DNA of 31,898 bases, taken from contig CAYTTA010000023.1 in the NCBI GenBank assembly GCA_964440655.1, positions 1-31,898 on the forward strand. Reading direction: 5' to 3'. Shown piece by piece: positions 8,878-17,195 of this stretch. The stretch is from CAYTTA01 sp964440655 (GTDB taxonomy: Bacteria > Bacteroidota > Rhodothermia > Balneolales > Balneolaceae). The notes under the pieces are model-generated. The model saw nothing but the letters and a program-made list of their open reading frames with translations, did no database searches and was not told where the DNA came from. The position numbers were made by a program, and so were the translations under genes. Numbering within the stretch: position 1 is the first letter of the stretch; every line of letters begins with the position of its first letter.

Positions 8878-9813
8878 TCAGCCGTCTACAATCATGTACT
8901 CTTCATCCCGCTTCAGAGGATCGGGGATCTGCCGGCGGATCTCTTCAGCCAGAGCCCGGATGATATTCTGCTTCAGGAACTGACGGCCGTAGACCAGCCT
9001 GATGCAGCGGCTGGGCACCGGAGGCATGAACTGTTTGATCACCCCTGTGGAGCAGCCCGGGTCGAATCCGTTCACGGCAAGCCATGGCATGAGCGTCATG
9101 CCGAACCCTTTTTCCACCAGACGTTTCAGGGTCTCGAGATTGCCGCTCTCAAACCGGATGGGGCGGGAGCCCTCCCGGTCGATCTGCTTGCAAAGTTTCC
9201 GCGTCTGATCATGAAAACAGTGTCCTTCGGTTAGAAGCCAGATCCCCTGATCGGCCAGATCCTCCACGGAGAGCCGGTCTCTTTCGACAAGAGGATGACC
9301 TGCCGAGAGAAATCCCACGAAAGGCTCCTTGAAGAGTTCCTCGGAGTGGATCTGACCGGACTCGGGCGGGGTGGCGATGATCCCTGCATCCAGTGTGTCG
9401 TCCAGGACGCCATCGAGCACTTCGGGGGTGAGCATCTCCTCGAAGATCAGCTCCACATCGGGCCATGCCTCCACAAATGGATGGAGGAAGAGGGGGATAA
9501 GGTAGGGAGCGACCGTCGGAATCACTCCGATCCGGAACGTTCCTTTCATCTGATCCTCCCCGAGCCGGGCCAGGTCCTCGATATGGCGGGCCTGTCGCAA
9601 AATCTGCTTCGCTTCGGAAATGATCCGCTTTCCGATCTCGGTCGGAACCACCGGCGTGCGGGAGCGGTCGAAGATCTTGACCCCCAGCGTCTCCTCCAGC
9701 TTGTGGATCTGCATGCTCAGGGTGGGCTGGGTGACGTAGATCTTCTCGGCAGCCGTGGCAAAATGTCGATACTTGTCGACCGCTACAATGTAGGAGAGCT
9801 GTGTAAGTGTCAT
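8878..9813 (-). CDS. oxyR: OxyR-type LysR-family peroxide-sensing regulator
   Basis: This is a DNA-binding transcriptional regulator, expected to sense hydrogen peroxide through a disulfide switch. The N-terminal winged helix-turn-helix (about residues 1-60) carries the classical LysR pattern, including FATAAEKIYVTQPTLSMQI. The C-terminal domain is a LysR substrate-binding fold. The decisive feature is EGHCFHDQTRKLC: two cysteines nine residues apart in the same context as the E. coli OxyR redox pair. With the ATG at 9813 as start they fall at residues 199 and 208, the same numbers as in E. coli. The frame can be extended to a TTG at 9822, but the ATG gives the family-normal N-terminus (MTLTQLSYIV). 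The length is 311 aa. No catalase or peroxiredoxin gene is adjacent within the window. Confidence 0.93.
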   Translation of the reverse strand: MTLTQLSYIVAVDKYRHFATAAEKIYVTQPTLSMQIHKLEETLGVKIFDRSRTPVVPTEIGKRIISEAKQILRQARHIEDLARLGEDQMKGTFRIGVIPTVAPYLIPLFLHPFVEAWPDVELIFEEMLTPEVLDGVLDDTLDAGIIATPPESGQIHSEELFKEPFVGFLSAGHPLVERDRLSVEDLADQGIWLLTEGHCFHDQTRKLCKQIDREGSRPIRFESGNLETLKRLVEKGFGMTLMPWLAVNGFDPGCSTGVIKQFMPPVPSRCIRLVYGRQFLKQNIIRALAEEIRRQIPDPLKRDEEYMIVDG

Positions 9814-9871
9814 CGGGATCAATTACCTTAGCCAGAGCCCCGGCACGTCCGGACCTCCCTCCGATTTCTGG

Positions 9872-9895
9872 CCCGATCAGGATGGCCGGATCGGG
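9872..9895. promoter_or_regulatory. Dyad in the oxyR/acylphosphatase divergent intergenic region
   Basis: CCCGATC (9872-9878) and GATCGGG (9889-9895) form a perfect 7-bp inverted repeat around a 10-nt centre. It sits in the 112-nt gap between the divergent oxyR and acylphosphatase genes. LysR-type regulators often bind dyads in their own divergent promoter region, so an autoregulatory site is possible. It does not match the E. coli OxyR pattern of spaced ATAG/CTAT elements. An 8-nt palindrome GTCCGGAC lies nearby at 9847-9854. Confidence 0.3.
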
Positions 9896-9925
9896 TTCCG
9901 GAAAGATCAATGTAAGAAAAAAAGG

Positions 9926-10204
9926 ATGAATACCGATACCAGACACCTGCGGATCCGCGGTCGTGTTCAGGGGGTGGGGTACCGTCTCTACACCCTTCGA
10001 CAGGCATCCCGGCTGGGCGTGACCGGCTGGGTGCGGAACCGGGAAGACGGAAGCGTGGAAGCGGTCGTCCAGGGGGAGCCCGGGCGGGTGGAGACCCTGA
10101 TGGAGCGGCTCCGGAAAGGTCCGCCGGCTTCCAGGGTGGAGGAGATTGAAGTGGACCGCCTGCCCGACTCCGGGCCGTTGGAGGGTTTCGAGATAAAAAG
10201 GTAG
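9926..10204 (+). CDS. acyP: Acylphosphatase
   Basis: This small cytoplasmic enzyme hydrolyses carboxyl-phosphate bonds such as acetyl phosphate. At 92 aa it is the normal single-domain size. Both signatures are present: GRVQGVGYR, whose arginine (R20) binds phosphate, and GWVRNREDGSVEA, whose asparagine (N38) orients the attacking water. The rest follows the ferredoxin-like fold pattern of the family. It starts at an ATG directly after an A-rich, AAAGG-containing leader. It is divergent from oxyR and lies 93 nt ahead of dnaE, so it may share a transcript with dnaE, but no coupling is visible. Confidence 0.95.
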   Translation: MNTDTRHLRIRGRVQGVGYRLYTLRQASRLGVTGWVRNREDGSVEAVVQGEPGRVETLMERLRKGPPASRVEEIEVDRLPDSGPLEGFEIKR

Positions 10205-10297
10205 TGTCCTGCTGTCGGTCTTAATCGGCAACATCTGCTATATTCCGACCCGGCCGGCCACTCTGCAGCACGGAATGAACCAAGTCACGGACGAAGC

Positions 10298-13200
10298 ATG
10301 TACCTGATTTTCGATACAGAAACGACAGGCCTTCCTCAGGATTTCTCCGCTCCGCTTACCGATTTTGATAACTGGCCCCGTTGTGTTCAGATCGCCTGGC
10401 AGCTCCTGGATCATACAGGGAAGCTCCTCTCTTCAGGCGACCATATTATCCGCCCCGACGGATTCACCATCCCGTTCAATGCGGAGAAGATCCACGGGAT
10501 CTCCACAGAGCGGGCGATGCGGGAAGGAATCCCCCTGACCGAGGCGCTCGATGCATTTGACCGGGATCTGCAGAGAGCGGTTTTTATCATCGGACACAAT
10601 GTGAATTTCGACCTGAGCATCATGGGGTCGGAATATCTCCGGATGGGCCGCGAGAATCCGCTTGCCGACAAGATCCATCTGGACACGAAGGATGACGCCA
10701 CAGAGTGGTGCAAGATCCCCGGAGGAAGGGGACGCTACAAGTGGCCCACCTTGACGGAGCTCCACAACAAGCTCTTTGATGTCGGCTTTGACGAGGCGCA
10801 CAATGCGGCGGCCGATGTCGATGCGACCGTCCGCTGTTTCCTGGAGCTTGTCCGGATCGGGGTGATTCAGCTCCGGTTCCCGCCCGAGCAGAGTGGACTG
10901 GATCAGCCGGCCGCTTCCTATATCGATCCGGATCACTATATGGGTGGGGTCCTGCGACTGAAGGAGCAGGAGGAGCGGCGGAAGATCCAGGAGGATGCGG
11001 GAGCTCCGGTACCGGGTGTGGGAGTTTCTGCCGCCGCCGGGCTACGGCAGGAGGTTCCTGCTCCATCCGCAGAACCAGCTGCAGACCCGGCAGAGGCGGG
11101 GGCTGCTCCGACAGGATCCGGAGAGATCGTCCACACCGACCTTCCTTTCGTACACCTGCACACCCACTCGAGTTTTTCCGTACTGCAGGGAACGGCCGGA
11201 GTCCGGGAACTGGTGAGCAAGGCGCGCGAGGACGGGATGAATGCCCTTGCCCTGACCGATCTGGGCAACATGTATGGGATCTTCCAGTTTGTCAAGGAGG
11301 CGCTCCAGCAGGGGATCAAGCCGATCATCGGGTGTGAATGCTATTTTGTGGAGGACCGGTTTCAGAAACGGTTCACCCGGGACAACCGGGACAAGCGGTA
11401 TCGTCAGGTTTTTCTGGTGAAGAACCGTCAGGGGTATCAGAACCTCTCCGAGCTCTGCTCGCTCGGTTTCACAGAGGGATACTACTACAAATTTCCGCGT
11501 ATTGACCGGGAGCTGGTTGCCCGATACAGAGAGGGGCTGATGACCACGACCGGAGGGCTTTCCGGCGAGATTCCCGACCTGATTCTCAACCGGGGGGAGG
11601 AGGTGGCCGAGGAGGCGTTCCGCTGGTGGCATGAACTCTTCGGAGAGGATTTTTATGTGGAGCTGATGCGGCACGGTCTGGAAGAGGAGGAGCGGGTCAA
11701 CGAGGTGCTGCTCTCTTTTGCCCGGAAATACGGGGTGGATGTGATCGCTTCCAACGATGTCTGGTACCTGGACAGGAAGGATGCACGGGCGCATGACGCT
11801 CTGCTCTGCATCGACAACGGAGAACTGATCAGCACGCCGATCGGGCGCGGACGGGGTACACGTTTCGGCTTTCCCAACGATGAGTACTTTTTCAAGACCC
11901 GGCAGGAGATGGCTGTTCTTTTTGCCGACCTGCCCGAAGCGCTTGCCAACACGCAGAAGATCGTGGAGAAGGTGGAGGAGATTGACCTCCGGCGGGAGGT
12001 GATCCTGCCCCATTTCGATCTTCCGGAGGGTTTTGATAATGAGGATGACTATCTGAGGCATCTTGCCTACAAAGGTGCGGAGAGGCGGTACGGGGAGATC
12101 ACGGAAGAGATCTCCGAACGGATCGACCATGAGCTGCGGATCATCAAGGAGATGGGGTTTGCCGGTTACTTCCTCATCGTCCAGGATTTCATCGCGGCGG
12201 CACGGGACCTGGGGGTCTTCGTCGGACCCGGCCGGGGATCAGCGGCCGGATCTGTGGTTGCCTACAACATCGGGATCACCAACATCGACCCGCTCAAGTA
12301 CGATCTGCTCTTTGAGCGGTTCCTCAATCCCGAACGGGTCTCCATGCCCGATATCGATATCGATTTTGATGATGACGGCCGTCAGAAGGTGATCGATTAT
12401 GTGGTGCAGAAGTATGGACGGGACCAGGTGGCCCACATCATCACCTTCGGCACCCTTGCCGCCCGCTCTTCGGTCCGGGACGTTGCACGGGTGCTCGATC
12501 TGCCGCTCTCTGATGCGGACCGGATCGCCAAGCTGGTGCCCGAGACTATCGGGATCTCTCTGAAGGAGGCTTTCCAGGGGGTACGGGAGTTGAGAGAGAT
12601 CCGGCAGCGGGATGATCTGGAGGGGCAGGTCCTGCAGATGGCAGAGACGCTCGAGGGGGCGGTCCGCAATACCGGCATCCACGCTGCGGGGGTGATCATC
12701 GCACCGGATCGGCTTACCCGTTATATACCGATTTGTACGGCGAAGGATGCCGACCTCTACGTGACCCAGTATGACGGGCGGGTCATTGAGGATGCGGGGA
12801 TGCTCAAAATGGACTTCCTGGGTCTGAAGACCCTCTCCATCCTCAAGACCGCCATCGAACTGGTCCGGGAGAATCATGGAGTGGAGATCGATCTGGACAG
12901 CATTCCTCTGGATGATGCCAAAACGTTTGAACTCTACCAGCAGGGGGCAACGATCGGTACGTTCCAGTTTGAGTCGGAAGGGATGCGCAAGTACCTGCGG
13001 CAGCTCAAGCCGACCAACATCGACGATCTGATCGCCATGAACGCCCTCTACCGACCCGGGCCGATGCAGTTCATCCCCGACTACATCCGGCGCAAGCATG
13101 GCGAGGAGTCGGTCTCCTATCCGCACGAGGATCTTCGTGGCATTCTGGAACCGACCTACGGGATCATGATCTACCAGGAGCAGATCATGATGGTGGCCCA

Positions 13201-14617
13201 GAAGATGGGGGGCTACTCACTCGGTGAGGCGGATGTTCTCCGGCGCATCATGGGCAAGAAGAAGCCGGAACTCCTCCCGCCGGAGGAGGAGAAGTTCATG
13301 AAGAGGGCGATCGCTCTCGGATATGACGAAAAGACGGCACGCGATGTGTTCGGCAAGATGGCCCTCTTTGCCGGGTACGGTTTCAACAAGTCCCACTCGG
13401 CCGCCTACTCCATCGTCGCCTACCAGACGATGTATTTCAAGGCGAACTACACCGAGGAGTTCATGGCGGCGGTGCTCTCGCACAACATGAACGACATCAA
13501 GAAGATCTCCTACTTCATTGAGGAGTGCCGCAGAATGGGGATTCCCGTCGATCCGCCCGGAATCAACTCCGCAGAGGGAAGGTTCACGGTCCGGAACAGG
13601 CGGATCCAGTACGGAATGTCGGCGATCAAGGGGGTGGGAGCCTCCGCCATTGACAGGATCGTGGAAGCGCGGAGAGAGGGCGGGGAGTTCACCTCCATAT
13701 TCGATTTTGCCGCACGGGTGGATACGCGCGTCTGCAACCGTCGTACGATCGAGAATCTTATCAAGGCAGGTGCGTTTGACGAGCTCCACCCCAACCGGGC
13801 GCAGCTGCTGGCCAGTATTGAAGATATTCTCAGTTACGCCTCCCGAAAACAGGAGGAGATCCGGCTCAATCAGGCCAACCTTTTTGACATGGCGCCCCGG
13901 CAGAGCGGGGTGGATGAGCCGAAGCTACGGGAGTGTGATCCCTGGTCCAACATTTTGAAACTGAACAATGAGCGGGAACTAATCGGGTTCTACCTGAGCG
14001 GGCATCCGTTGGACAAATGCCGCGAGGATATCCGTCTGTTCGCCTCGCATGACCTGAGTCCGGAGACACTCGAGGGGCTGGCAGACCGCACCACGGTGCG
14101 TGCGATCGCCATTATCACTTCGGTTCGCCGTCTGACCGACCGGAAGGGGAGGCCCTTCGCATTCCTGCTGGCCGAGGATCTGCAGGGTTCGGTCGAGGCG
14201 ATCGCCTTCAGTGAGGTTTTTGACCGGCACAGCGGCCTGATTCAGCCCGACACGATCGTACTGATGGAGGGGACCGTGGACAAGAGGGATGCCCAGCCCA
14301 AGATCATCCTTCAGTCGCTTGAACGGGTGGAGAATCTCAGGGAGAAATTTCAGGAACAGCTGCAGCTCAATCTGAGCCTTGAAACCGATCTCCTTTCGAA
14401 GGATGACCTCCACAAACTGGCGACCCTCTTCACCCTTCACAAGGGGAGCACTCCGGTCCGGCTCGTCGTGCACAGCAGTCACGCCAGGGGCCCCATTCCG
14501 ATGAATGTGAGGAAATTTGTGGTCGATCCGAGCAATGAGCTTATAGGGAGCCTGCGCAACCTGATCGGCGAGGAGGCGGTGGGGCTGGTGAGGCTGCAGC
14601 ATGAACGGAGATCATAG
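10298..14617 (+). CDS. dnaE: DNA polymerase III alpha subunit with fused N-terminal DnaQ-type proofreading exonuclease
   Basis: This replicative polymerase is 1439 aa, against about 1160 for E. coli DnaE. Residues 1-195 are a DEDDh exonuclease: DTETTG (D6, E8), HNVNFD (H100, D105) and HNAAADVD (H168, D173) supply the metal and catalytic residues. A Pro/Ala-rich linker (about 200-282) leads to the PHP domain, starting HLHTHSSFS at 286. In the PHP motif usually written TDHGN, this protein has TDLGN, with L322 in place of a metal ligand. The polymerase core carries PDIDID with catalytic D685 and D687, and the third aspartate D839 in KMDFLGL. A helix-hairpin-helix region and an OB-fold (roughly 1250-1340) follow. 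The exonuclease fusion is known in Bacteroidota-type DnaE. The spacing suggests its own promoter or read-through from the acylphosphatase gene. Confidence 0.97.
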   Translation: MYLIFDTETTGLPQDFSAPLTDFDNWPRCVQIAWQLLDHTGKLLSSGDHIIRPDGFTIPFNAEKIHGISTERAMREGIPLTEALDAFDRDLQRAVFIIGHNVNFDLSIMGSEYLRMGRENPLADKIHLDTKDDATEWCKIPGGRGRYKWPTLTELHNKLFDVGFDEAHNAAADVDATVRCFLELVRIGVIQLRFPPEQSGLDQPAASYIDPDHYMGGVLRLKEQEERRKIQEDAGAPVPGVGVSAAAGLRQEVPAPSAEPAADPAEAGAAPTGSGEIVHTDLPFVHLHTHSSFSVLQGTAGVRELVSKAREDGMNALALTDLGNMYGIFQFVKEALQQGIKPIIGCECYFVEDRFQKRFTRDNRDKRYRQVFLVKNRQGYQNLSELCSLGFTEGYYYKFPRIDRELVARYREGLMTTTGGLSGEIPDLILNRGEEVAEEAFRWWHELFGEDFYVELMRHGLEEEERVNEVLLSFARKYGVDVIASNDVWYLDRKDARAHDALLCIDNGELISTPIGRGRGTRFGFPNDEYFFKTRQEMAVLFADLPEALANTQKIVEKVEEIDLRREVILPHFDLPEGFDNEDDYLRHLAYKGAERRYGEITEEISERIDHELRIIKEMGFAGYFLIVQDFIAAARDLGVFVGPGRGSAAGSVVAYNIGITNIDPLKYDLLFERFLNPERVSMPDIDIDFDDDGRQKVIDYVVQKYGRDQVAHIITFGTLAARSSVRDVARVLDLPLSDADRIAKLVPETIGISLKEAFQGVRELREIRQRDDLEGQVLQMAETLEGAVRNTGIHAAGVIIAPDRLTRYIPICTAKDADLYVTQYDGRVIEDAGMLKMDFLGLKTLSILKTAIELVRENHGVEIDLDSIPLDDAKTFELYQQGATIGTFQFESEGMRKYLRQLKPTNIDDLIAMNALYRPGPMQFIPDYIRRKHGEESVSYPHEDLRGILEPTYGIMIYQEQIMMVAQKMGGYSLGEADVLRRIMGKKKPELLPPEEEKFMKRAIALGYDEKTARDVFGKMALFAGYGFNKSHSAAYSIVAYQTMYFKANYTEEFMAAVLSHNMNDIKKISYFIEECRRMGIPVDPPGINSAEGRFTVRNRRIQYGMSAIKGVGASAIDRIVEARREGGEFTSIFDFAARVDTRVCNRRTIENLIKAGAFDELHPNRAQLLASIEDILSYASRKQEEIRLNQANLFDMAPRQSGVDEPKLRECDPWSNILKLNNERELIGFYLSGHPLDKCREDIRLFASHDLSPETLEGLADRTTVRAIAIITSVRRLTDRKGRPFAFLLAEDLQGSVEAIAFSEVFDRHSGLIQPDTIVLMEGTVDKRDAQPKIILQSLERVENLREKFQEQLQLNLSLETDLLSKDDLHKLATLFTLHKGSTPVRLVVHSSHARGPIPMNVRKFVVDPSNELIGSLRNLIGEEAVGLVRLQHERRS

Positions 14618-14870
14618 AGGCACTCAGCCTCGGTCCGGGACCATTACATTACTGCCGGCAATCAGGTGCATAGGAAATATTGATAGGCTAAACGAACGGA
14701 TAGGACGTACATTAAGTAGTACGATTCTGCCGGTTTACGACAACGAAAAGTAATACAAGTGCCGGAAGCAGAGAGTCGGAAAATGAAGGATATTCGGAAG
14801 CAAAGCGCGTATCGAAAATAAGAGGAAGAGTTTAACTTCACTGATTTTTCAGAACCCAAACAGAGACATC
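14617..14870. other. dnaE-trxA intergenic region, relatively AT-rich, no gene recognised
   Basis: This 250-nt gap is visibly more AT-rich than its surroundings and presumably carries the thioredoxin promoter. A small stem-loop (GAGGC 14617-14621 with GCCTC 14627-14631) overlaps the end of dnaE, without a T-run. A second 5-bp dyad (CGTAC 14706-14710, GTACG 14719-14723) lies in the middle. I could not identify a convincing promoter or a small gene. A 65-codon antisense frame (14662-14859) shows no family features. Confidence 0.4.
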
Positions 14871-15197
14871 ATGGCAAAACCGATTGAACTGACCGACAGC
14901 AACTTCACAGAGGAAGTTGAAAATTCCAGCACTCCGGTGCTGGTGGACTTCTGGGCAGAGTGGTGCGGACCCTGCCGCATGATTGCTCCGGCAGTAGAAG
15001 AGCTGGCTGCAGAATTTGAAGGCAAGGCCAAGATTGGCAAGGTGAATGTGGACTTCAACCCGGCGGTCTCCATGAAATATGGAATCCGGAGCATCCCCTC
15101 CCTTCTGATCTTCAAGGATGGTGAGGTGGTGGACCAGATTATCGGTGCGGTTCCCAAAAACCACATCAAATCCAAGCTGGAAGCCCAGCTGGTCTGA
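14871..15197 (+). CDS. trxA: Thioredoxin
   Basis: This cytoplasmic protein-disulfide reductant has 108 aa, the standard length. The active site WCGPC is at residues 31-35, the conserved FWAEW segment precedes it, and the cis-proline is P76 in RSIPSLL. The central aspartate in VLVDFWAEW (D26) is also present. No strong Shine-Dalgarno sequence precedes the ATG. It is transcribed as a short unit: an AT-rich gap separates it from dnaE, and an intrinsic terminator follows 88 nt after its stop. Confidence 0.97.
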   Translation: MAKPIELTDSNFTEEVENSSTPVLVDFWAEWCGPCRMIAPAVEELAAEFEGKAKIGKVNVDFNPAVSMKYGIRSIPSLLIFKDGEVVDQIIGAVPKNHIKSKLEAQLV

Positions 15198-15284
15198 CGC
15201 CGGAGATCCGGCACCTTGCAACCGGTCCGGCTGCCTTCAATGGTGGAACCGGGGCGCCAGACAGAGAATACCGAACGATTCCCG

Positions 15285-15330
15285 GCAACCGGAATCTGAT
15301 CTTCTGAACAGGTTCCGGTTGCTATTTTTA
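15285..15330 (+). terminator. Rho-independent terminator after thioredoxin
   Basis: A perfect 10-bp stem, GCAACCGGAA (15285-15294) with TTCCGGTTGC (15313-15322), encloses an 18-nt loop. It is followed at once by the T-rich run TATTTTTA (15323-15330). This is the clearest intrinsic terminator in the window. It ends the thioredoxin transcript and separates it from the HNH gene. The long loop is unusual but the stem is complete. Confidence 0.8.
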
Positions 15331-15349
15331 TCGGAATAAAACATTTTTG
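15319..15349 (+). promoter_or_regulatory. Possible Bacteroidota-type promoter for the HNH gene
   Basis: TTG (15319-15321) and CATTTTTG (15342-15349) are 20 nt apart. They resemble the Bacteroidota -33 TTG / -7 TAnnTTTG consensus with one mismatch in the -7 element. If real, transcription would begin near 15355, which rules out the upstream TTG codon at 15347 as start and favours the ATG at 15374. The element overlaps the terminator, so this is tentative. Confidence 0.25.
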
Positions 15350-15373
15350 GGTGTTTTATTAAACCGCGACGAG

Positions 15374-15871
15374 ATGGATCGTTATGTACTGGTACTGAAC
15401 CAGGACTACCAGCCGTTGAGCATCTGTTCTGTTCAACGATCGGTTAAACTCCTTTTTCTGGAGAAGGCCGAACTGCTGCATGATGATCCCACCCGGAAGC
15501 TCCGCTCCGTTGACCGCTCTCACCTCTACCCATCCGTGATCCGGCTGCGCCGCTACATCCGTCTGCCCTACTCAAGGATCGTTCTGACCCGGAAAAATGT
15601 CATGAAACGGGATGGTTTCCGATGTCAGTACTGCCGATCCACCCGCGATCTCACCCTTGACCATGTGATCCCAAAGAGCAGGGGTGGAAGAGACAGCTGG
15701 GAGAATCTGGCGACCGCCTGCACCCGGTGCAATGTCCGCAAAGGAAACCGGACTCCTGAAGAGGCGGGAATGAAGCTTCTGAGCAAGCCTTACCGGCCGG
15801 TTCACGTCACTTTTTTCCGGGATCTGGCCGGCGGAGTCCAGGAGCCCTGGAAGCCCTACCTTTATATGTGA
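15374..15871 (+). CDS. HNH endonuclease family protein
   Basis: This 165-aa protein carries a C-terminal HNH nuclease domain. Two CxxC knuckles (C84/C87 and C116/C119) bracket the HNH core: the DH pair at 96-97 in TLDHVIPKSRGG, N111 in WENLATAC and N120 in CNVRKGN. The N-terminal 70 residues (beginning MDRYVLVLNQDYQPLSI) are typical of a stand-alone bacterial HNH group that occurs as a conserved chromosomal gene of unknown role. Nothing around it suggests an intron, intein or restriction system. The frame extends upstream to a TTG at 15347, but the ATG fits the family start and the promoter candidate. It is followed 157 nt later by mnmA. The substrate is unknown. Confidence 0.88.
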   Translation: MDRYVLVLNQDYQPLSICSVQRSVKLLFLEKAELLHDDPTRKLRSVDRSHLYPSVIRLRRYIRLPYSRIVLTRKNVMKRDGFRCQYCRSTRDLTLDHVIPKSRGGRDSWENLATACTRCNVRKGNRTPEEAGMKLLSKPYRPVHVTFFRDLAGGVQEPWKPYLYM

Positions 15872-16028
15872 CCATCAACAAGATGTGACCGTTCTGCAAA
15901 CCCTGGATCCTCCAGTACATAGAGCAGACGATCTGGTGCTGAAACGCGTTATTCATTCCAATTGGAGTCTGAAACCGGTATCTTTCAATTTCTATCCACC
16001 TGTTTATTTTCTGTTTATTTCGTGACCT

Positions 16029-17195
16029 ATGAGTAGAAAAGGACGTGTCCTGGTCGCCATGAGCGGCGGGGTCGACTCTTCCGTATCGGCCGTAATGCTA
16101 AGGGAGCAGGGCTATGAGGTAATCGGCATTACGATGAAAACCTGGGATTACCAACGCAGTGGAGGAGGTACGGGGAAGGAGACCGGCTGCTGTACACTGG
16201 AGTCGATGAACGACGCCCGCCAGATCGCCGTCCGGCACGGGTTCAAGCATTTCATCGTGGACATCCGGGATGAATTCGGCGACTGGGTGATCGATCGATT
16301 TGTCGAGGACTATACTCACGGAAGAACGCCCAATCCCTGTGTGCTCTGCAATACCCATATCAAATGGGCCGCTCTGCTCCGGCGTGCCGATGACCTGGGG
16401 TGCGACTTCATCGCGACGGGACACTATGCACGGGTCCGGGAGCTGGATGGCCGATTTGTCATCTCCAAAGGGGAGGATCACAACAAGGATCAGTCCTATG
16501 CACTCTGGGGGGTGAGCCAGGAGCATCTGGCACGGACCATCTTCCCGTTGGGTCAATACCGGAAATCAGAAATCCGACAGTTTGCCCAGGATTTCGGTCT
16601 GCTCAATGTGGCGGACAAGCCCGACTCCTACGAAATCTGCTTCATCCCCGACAATGATTATCACCGCTTTCTCAATGAGCGGGTGGAAGGGCTGGAAGAG
16701 CGTGTCCAGGGAGGAAAGTTTGTGGACCGGGAGGGGAATGTTCTGGGTGAACATAAAGGGTACCCCTACTACACGATTGGCCAGCGTCGGGGACTCCAGC
16801 TTCCCCTTGGCAAGCCGGTCTATGTAACCCATATCGATGCGGAACGGAACCTGATCACGGTGGGTGAGAAAGAGGACCTGATCAAGACAACCCTTACGGC
16901 CGGGGAGGTCAACATGGTCAAATATGATCATATTCCGGAAGAAGGACTGGAGATCACCGGGAAAATCCGCTACAATGACGAGGGTGCTCCGGGATCGGTC
17001 CGACCGCTGGGAGAGGATCAGATCGAGGTCCATTTTCCCGAAGGGCGGGAGGCGATCGCCCCGGGACAGGCGGTGGTCTGTTATGAAGGGGACGATGTGG
17101 TGGCCGGTGCCTGGATTCGCAAAGTGACGGTCGATCCCGGTTTTCCGGGTGAAGGCACGGAGAAGGAAGAGAATCGAGTGGAGTTGACAGGATGA
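16029..17195 (+). CDS. mnmA: tRNA-specific 2-thiouridylase MnmA
   Basis: This ATP-dependent enzyme installs the 2-thio group on the wobble uridine of tRNA-Lys, -Glu and -Gln. It has 388 aa. The PP-loop SGGVDSS (12-18) binds ATP. The catalytic cysteine is C104 in NPCVLCN and the second, which forms the persulfide, is C204 in YEICFIPDNDY. The intermediate motif TGHYARV is present, and a C-terminal beta-barrel covers roughly 290-370. The segment GCCTLESMNDAR near residue 53 differs from the E. coli form and resembles the Bacteroidota-type enzyme as I recall it. The gene starts a tightly packed run: its TGA overlaps the ATG of the next gene (ATGA), with GGAG 8 nt upstream of that ATG, inside mnmA. 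Confidence 0.96.
   Translation: MSRKGRVLVAMSGGVDSSVSAVMLREQGYEVIGITMKTWDYQRSGGGTGKETGCCTLESMNDARQIAVRHGFKHFIVDIRDEFGDWVIDRFVEDYTHGRTPNPCVLCNTHIKWAALLRRADDLGCDFIATGHYARVRELDGRFVISKGEDHNKDQSYALWGVSQEHLARTIFPLGQYRKSEIRQFAQDFGLLNVADKPDSYEICFIPDNDYHRFLNERVEGLEERVQGGKFVDREGNVLGEHKGYPYYTIGQRRGLQLPLGKPVYVTHIDAERNLITVGEKEDLIKTTLTAGEVNMVKYDHIPEEGLEITGKIRYNDEGAPGSVRPLGEDQIEVHFPEGREAIAPGQAVVCYEGDDVVAGAWIRKVTVDPGFPGEGTEKEENRVELTG

Noticed and set aside
9814..9822. TTG at 9822 as the oxyR start
   Set aside because: The ATG at 9813 gives the usual LysR N-terminus and puts the redox cysteines at 199 and 208, as in E. coli OxyR.
14662..14859. A 65-codon minus-strand frame in the dnaE-trxA gap
   Set aside because: The composition is rich in Ser, Phe, Tyr and Arg with no recognisable domain, no ribosome-binding site and no partner gene. 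The region is better explained as promoter DNA.
15199..15212. GCCGGA-GA-TCCGGC directly after the thioredoxin stop as a terminator
   Set aside because: The loop is only 2 nt and no T-run follows; the stem at 15285-15322 with its T-run is the convincing terminator.
15374..15871. The HNH gene as a homing endonuclease or restriction enzyme
   Set aside because: No intron or intein boundaries, methyltransferase or mobile-element genes are nearby, and the N-terminal part fits a conserved stand-alone HNH group.
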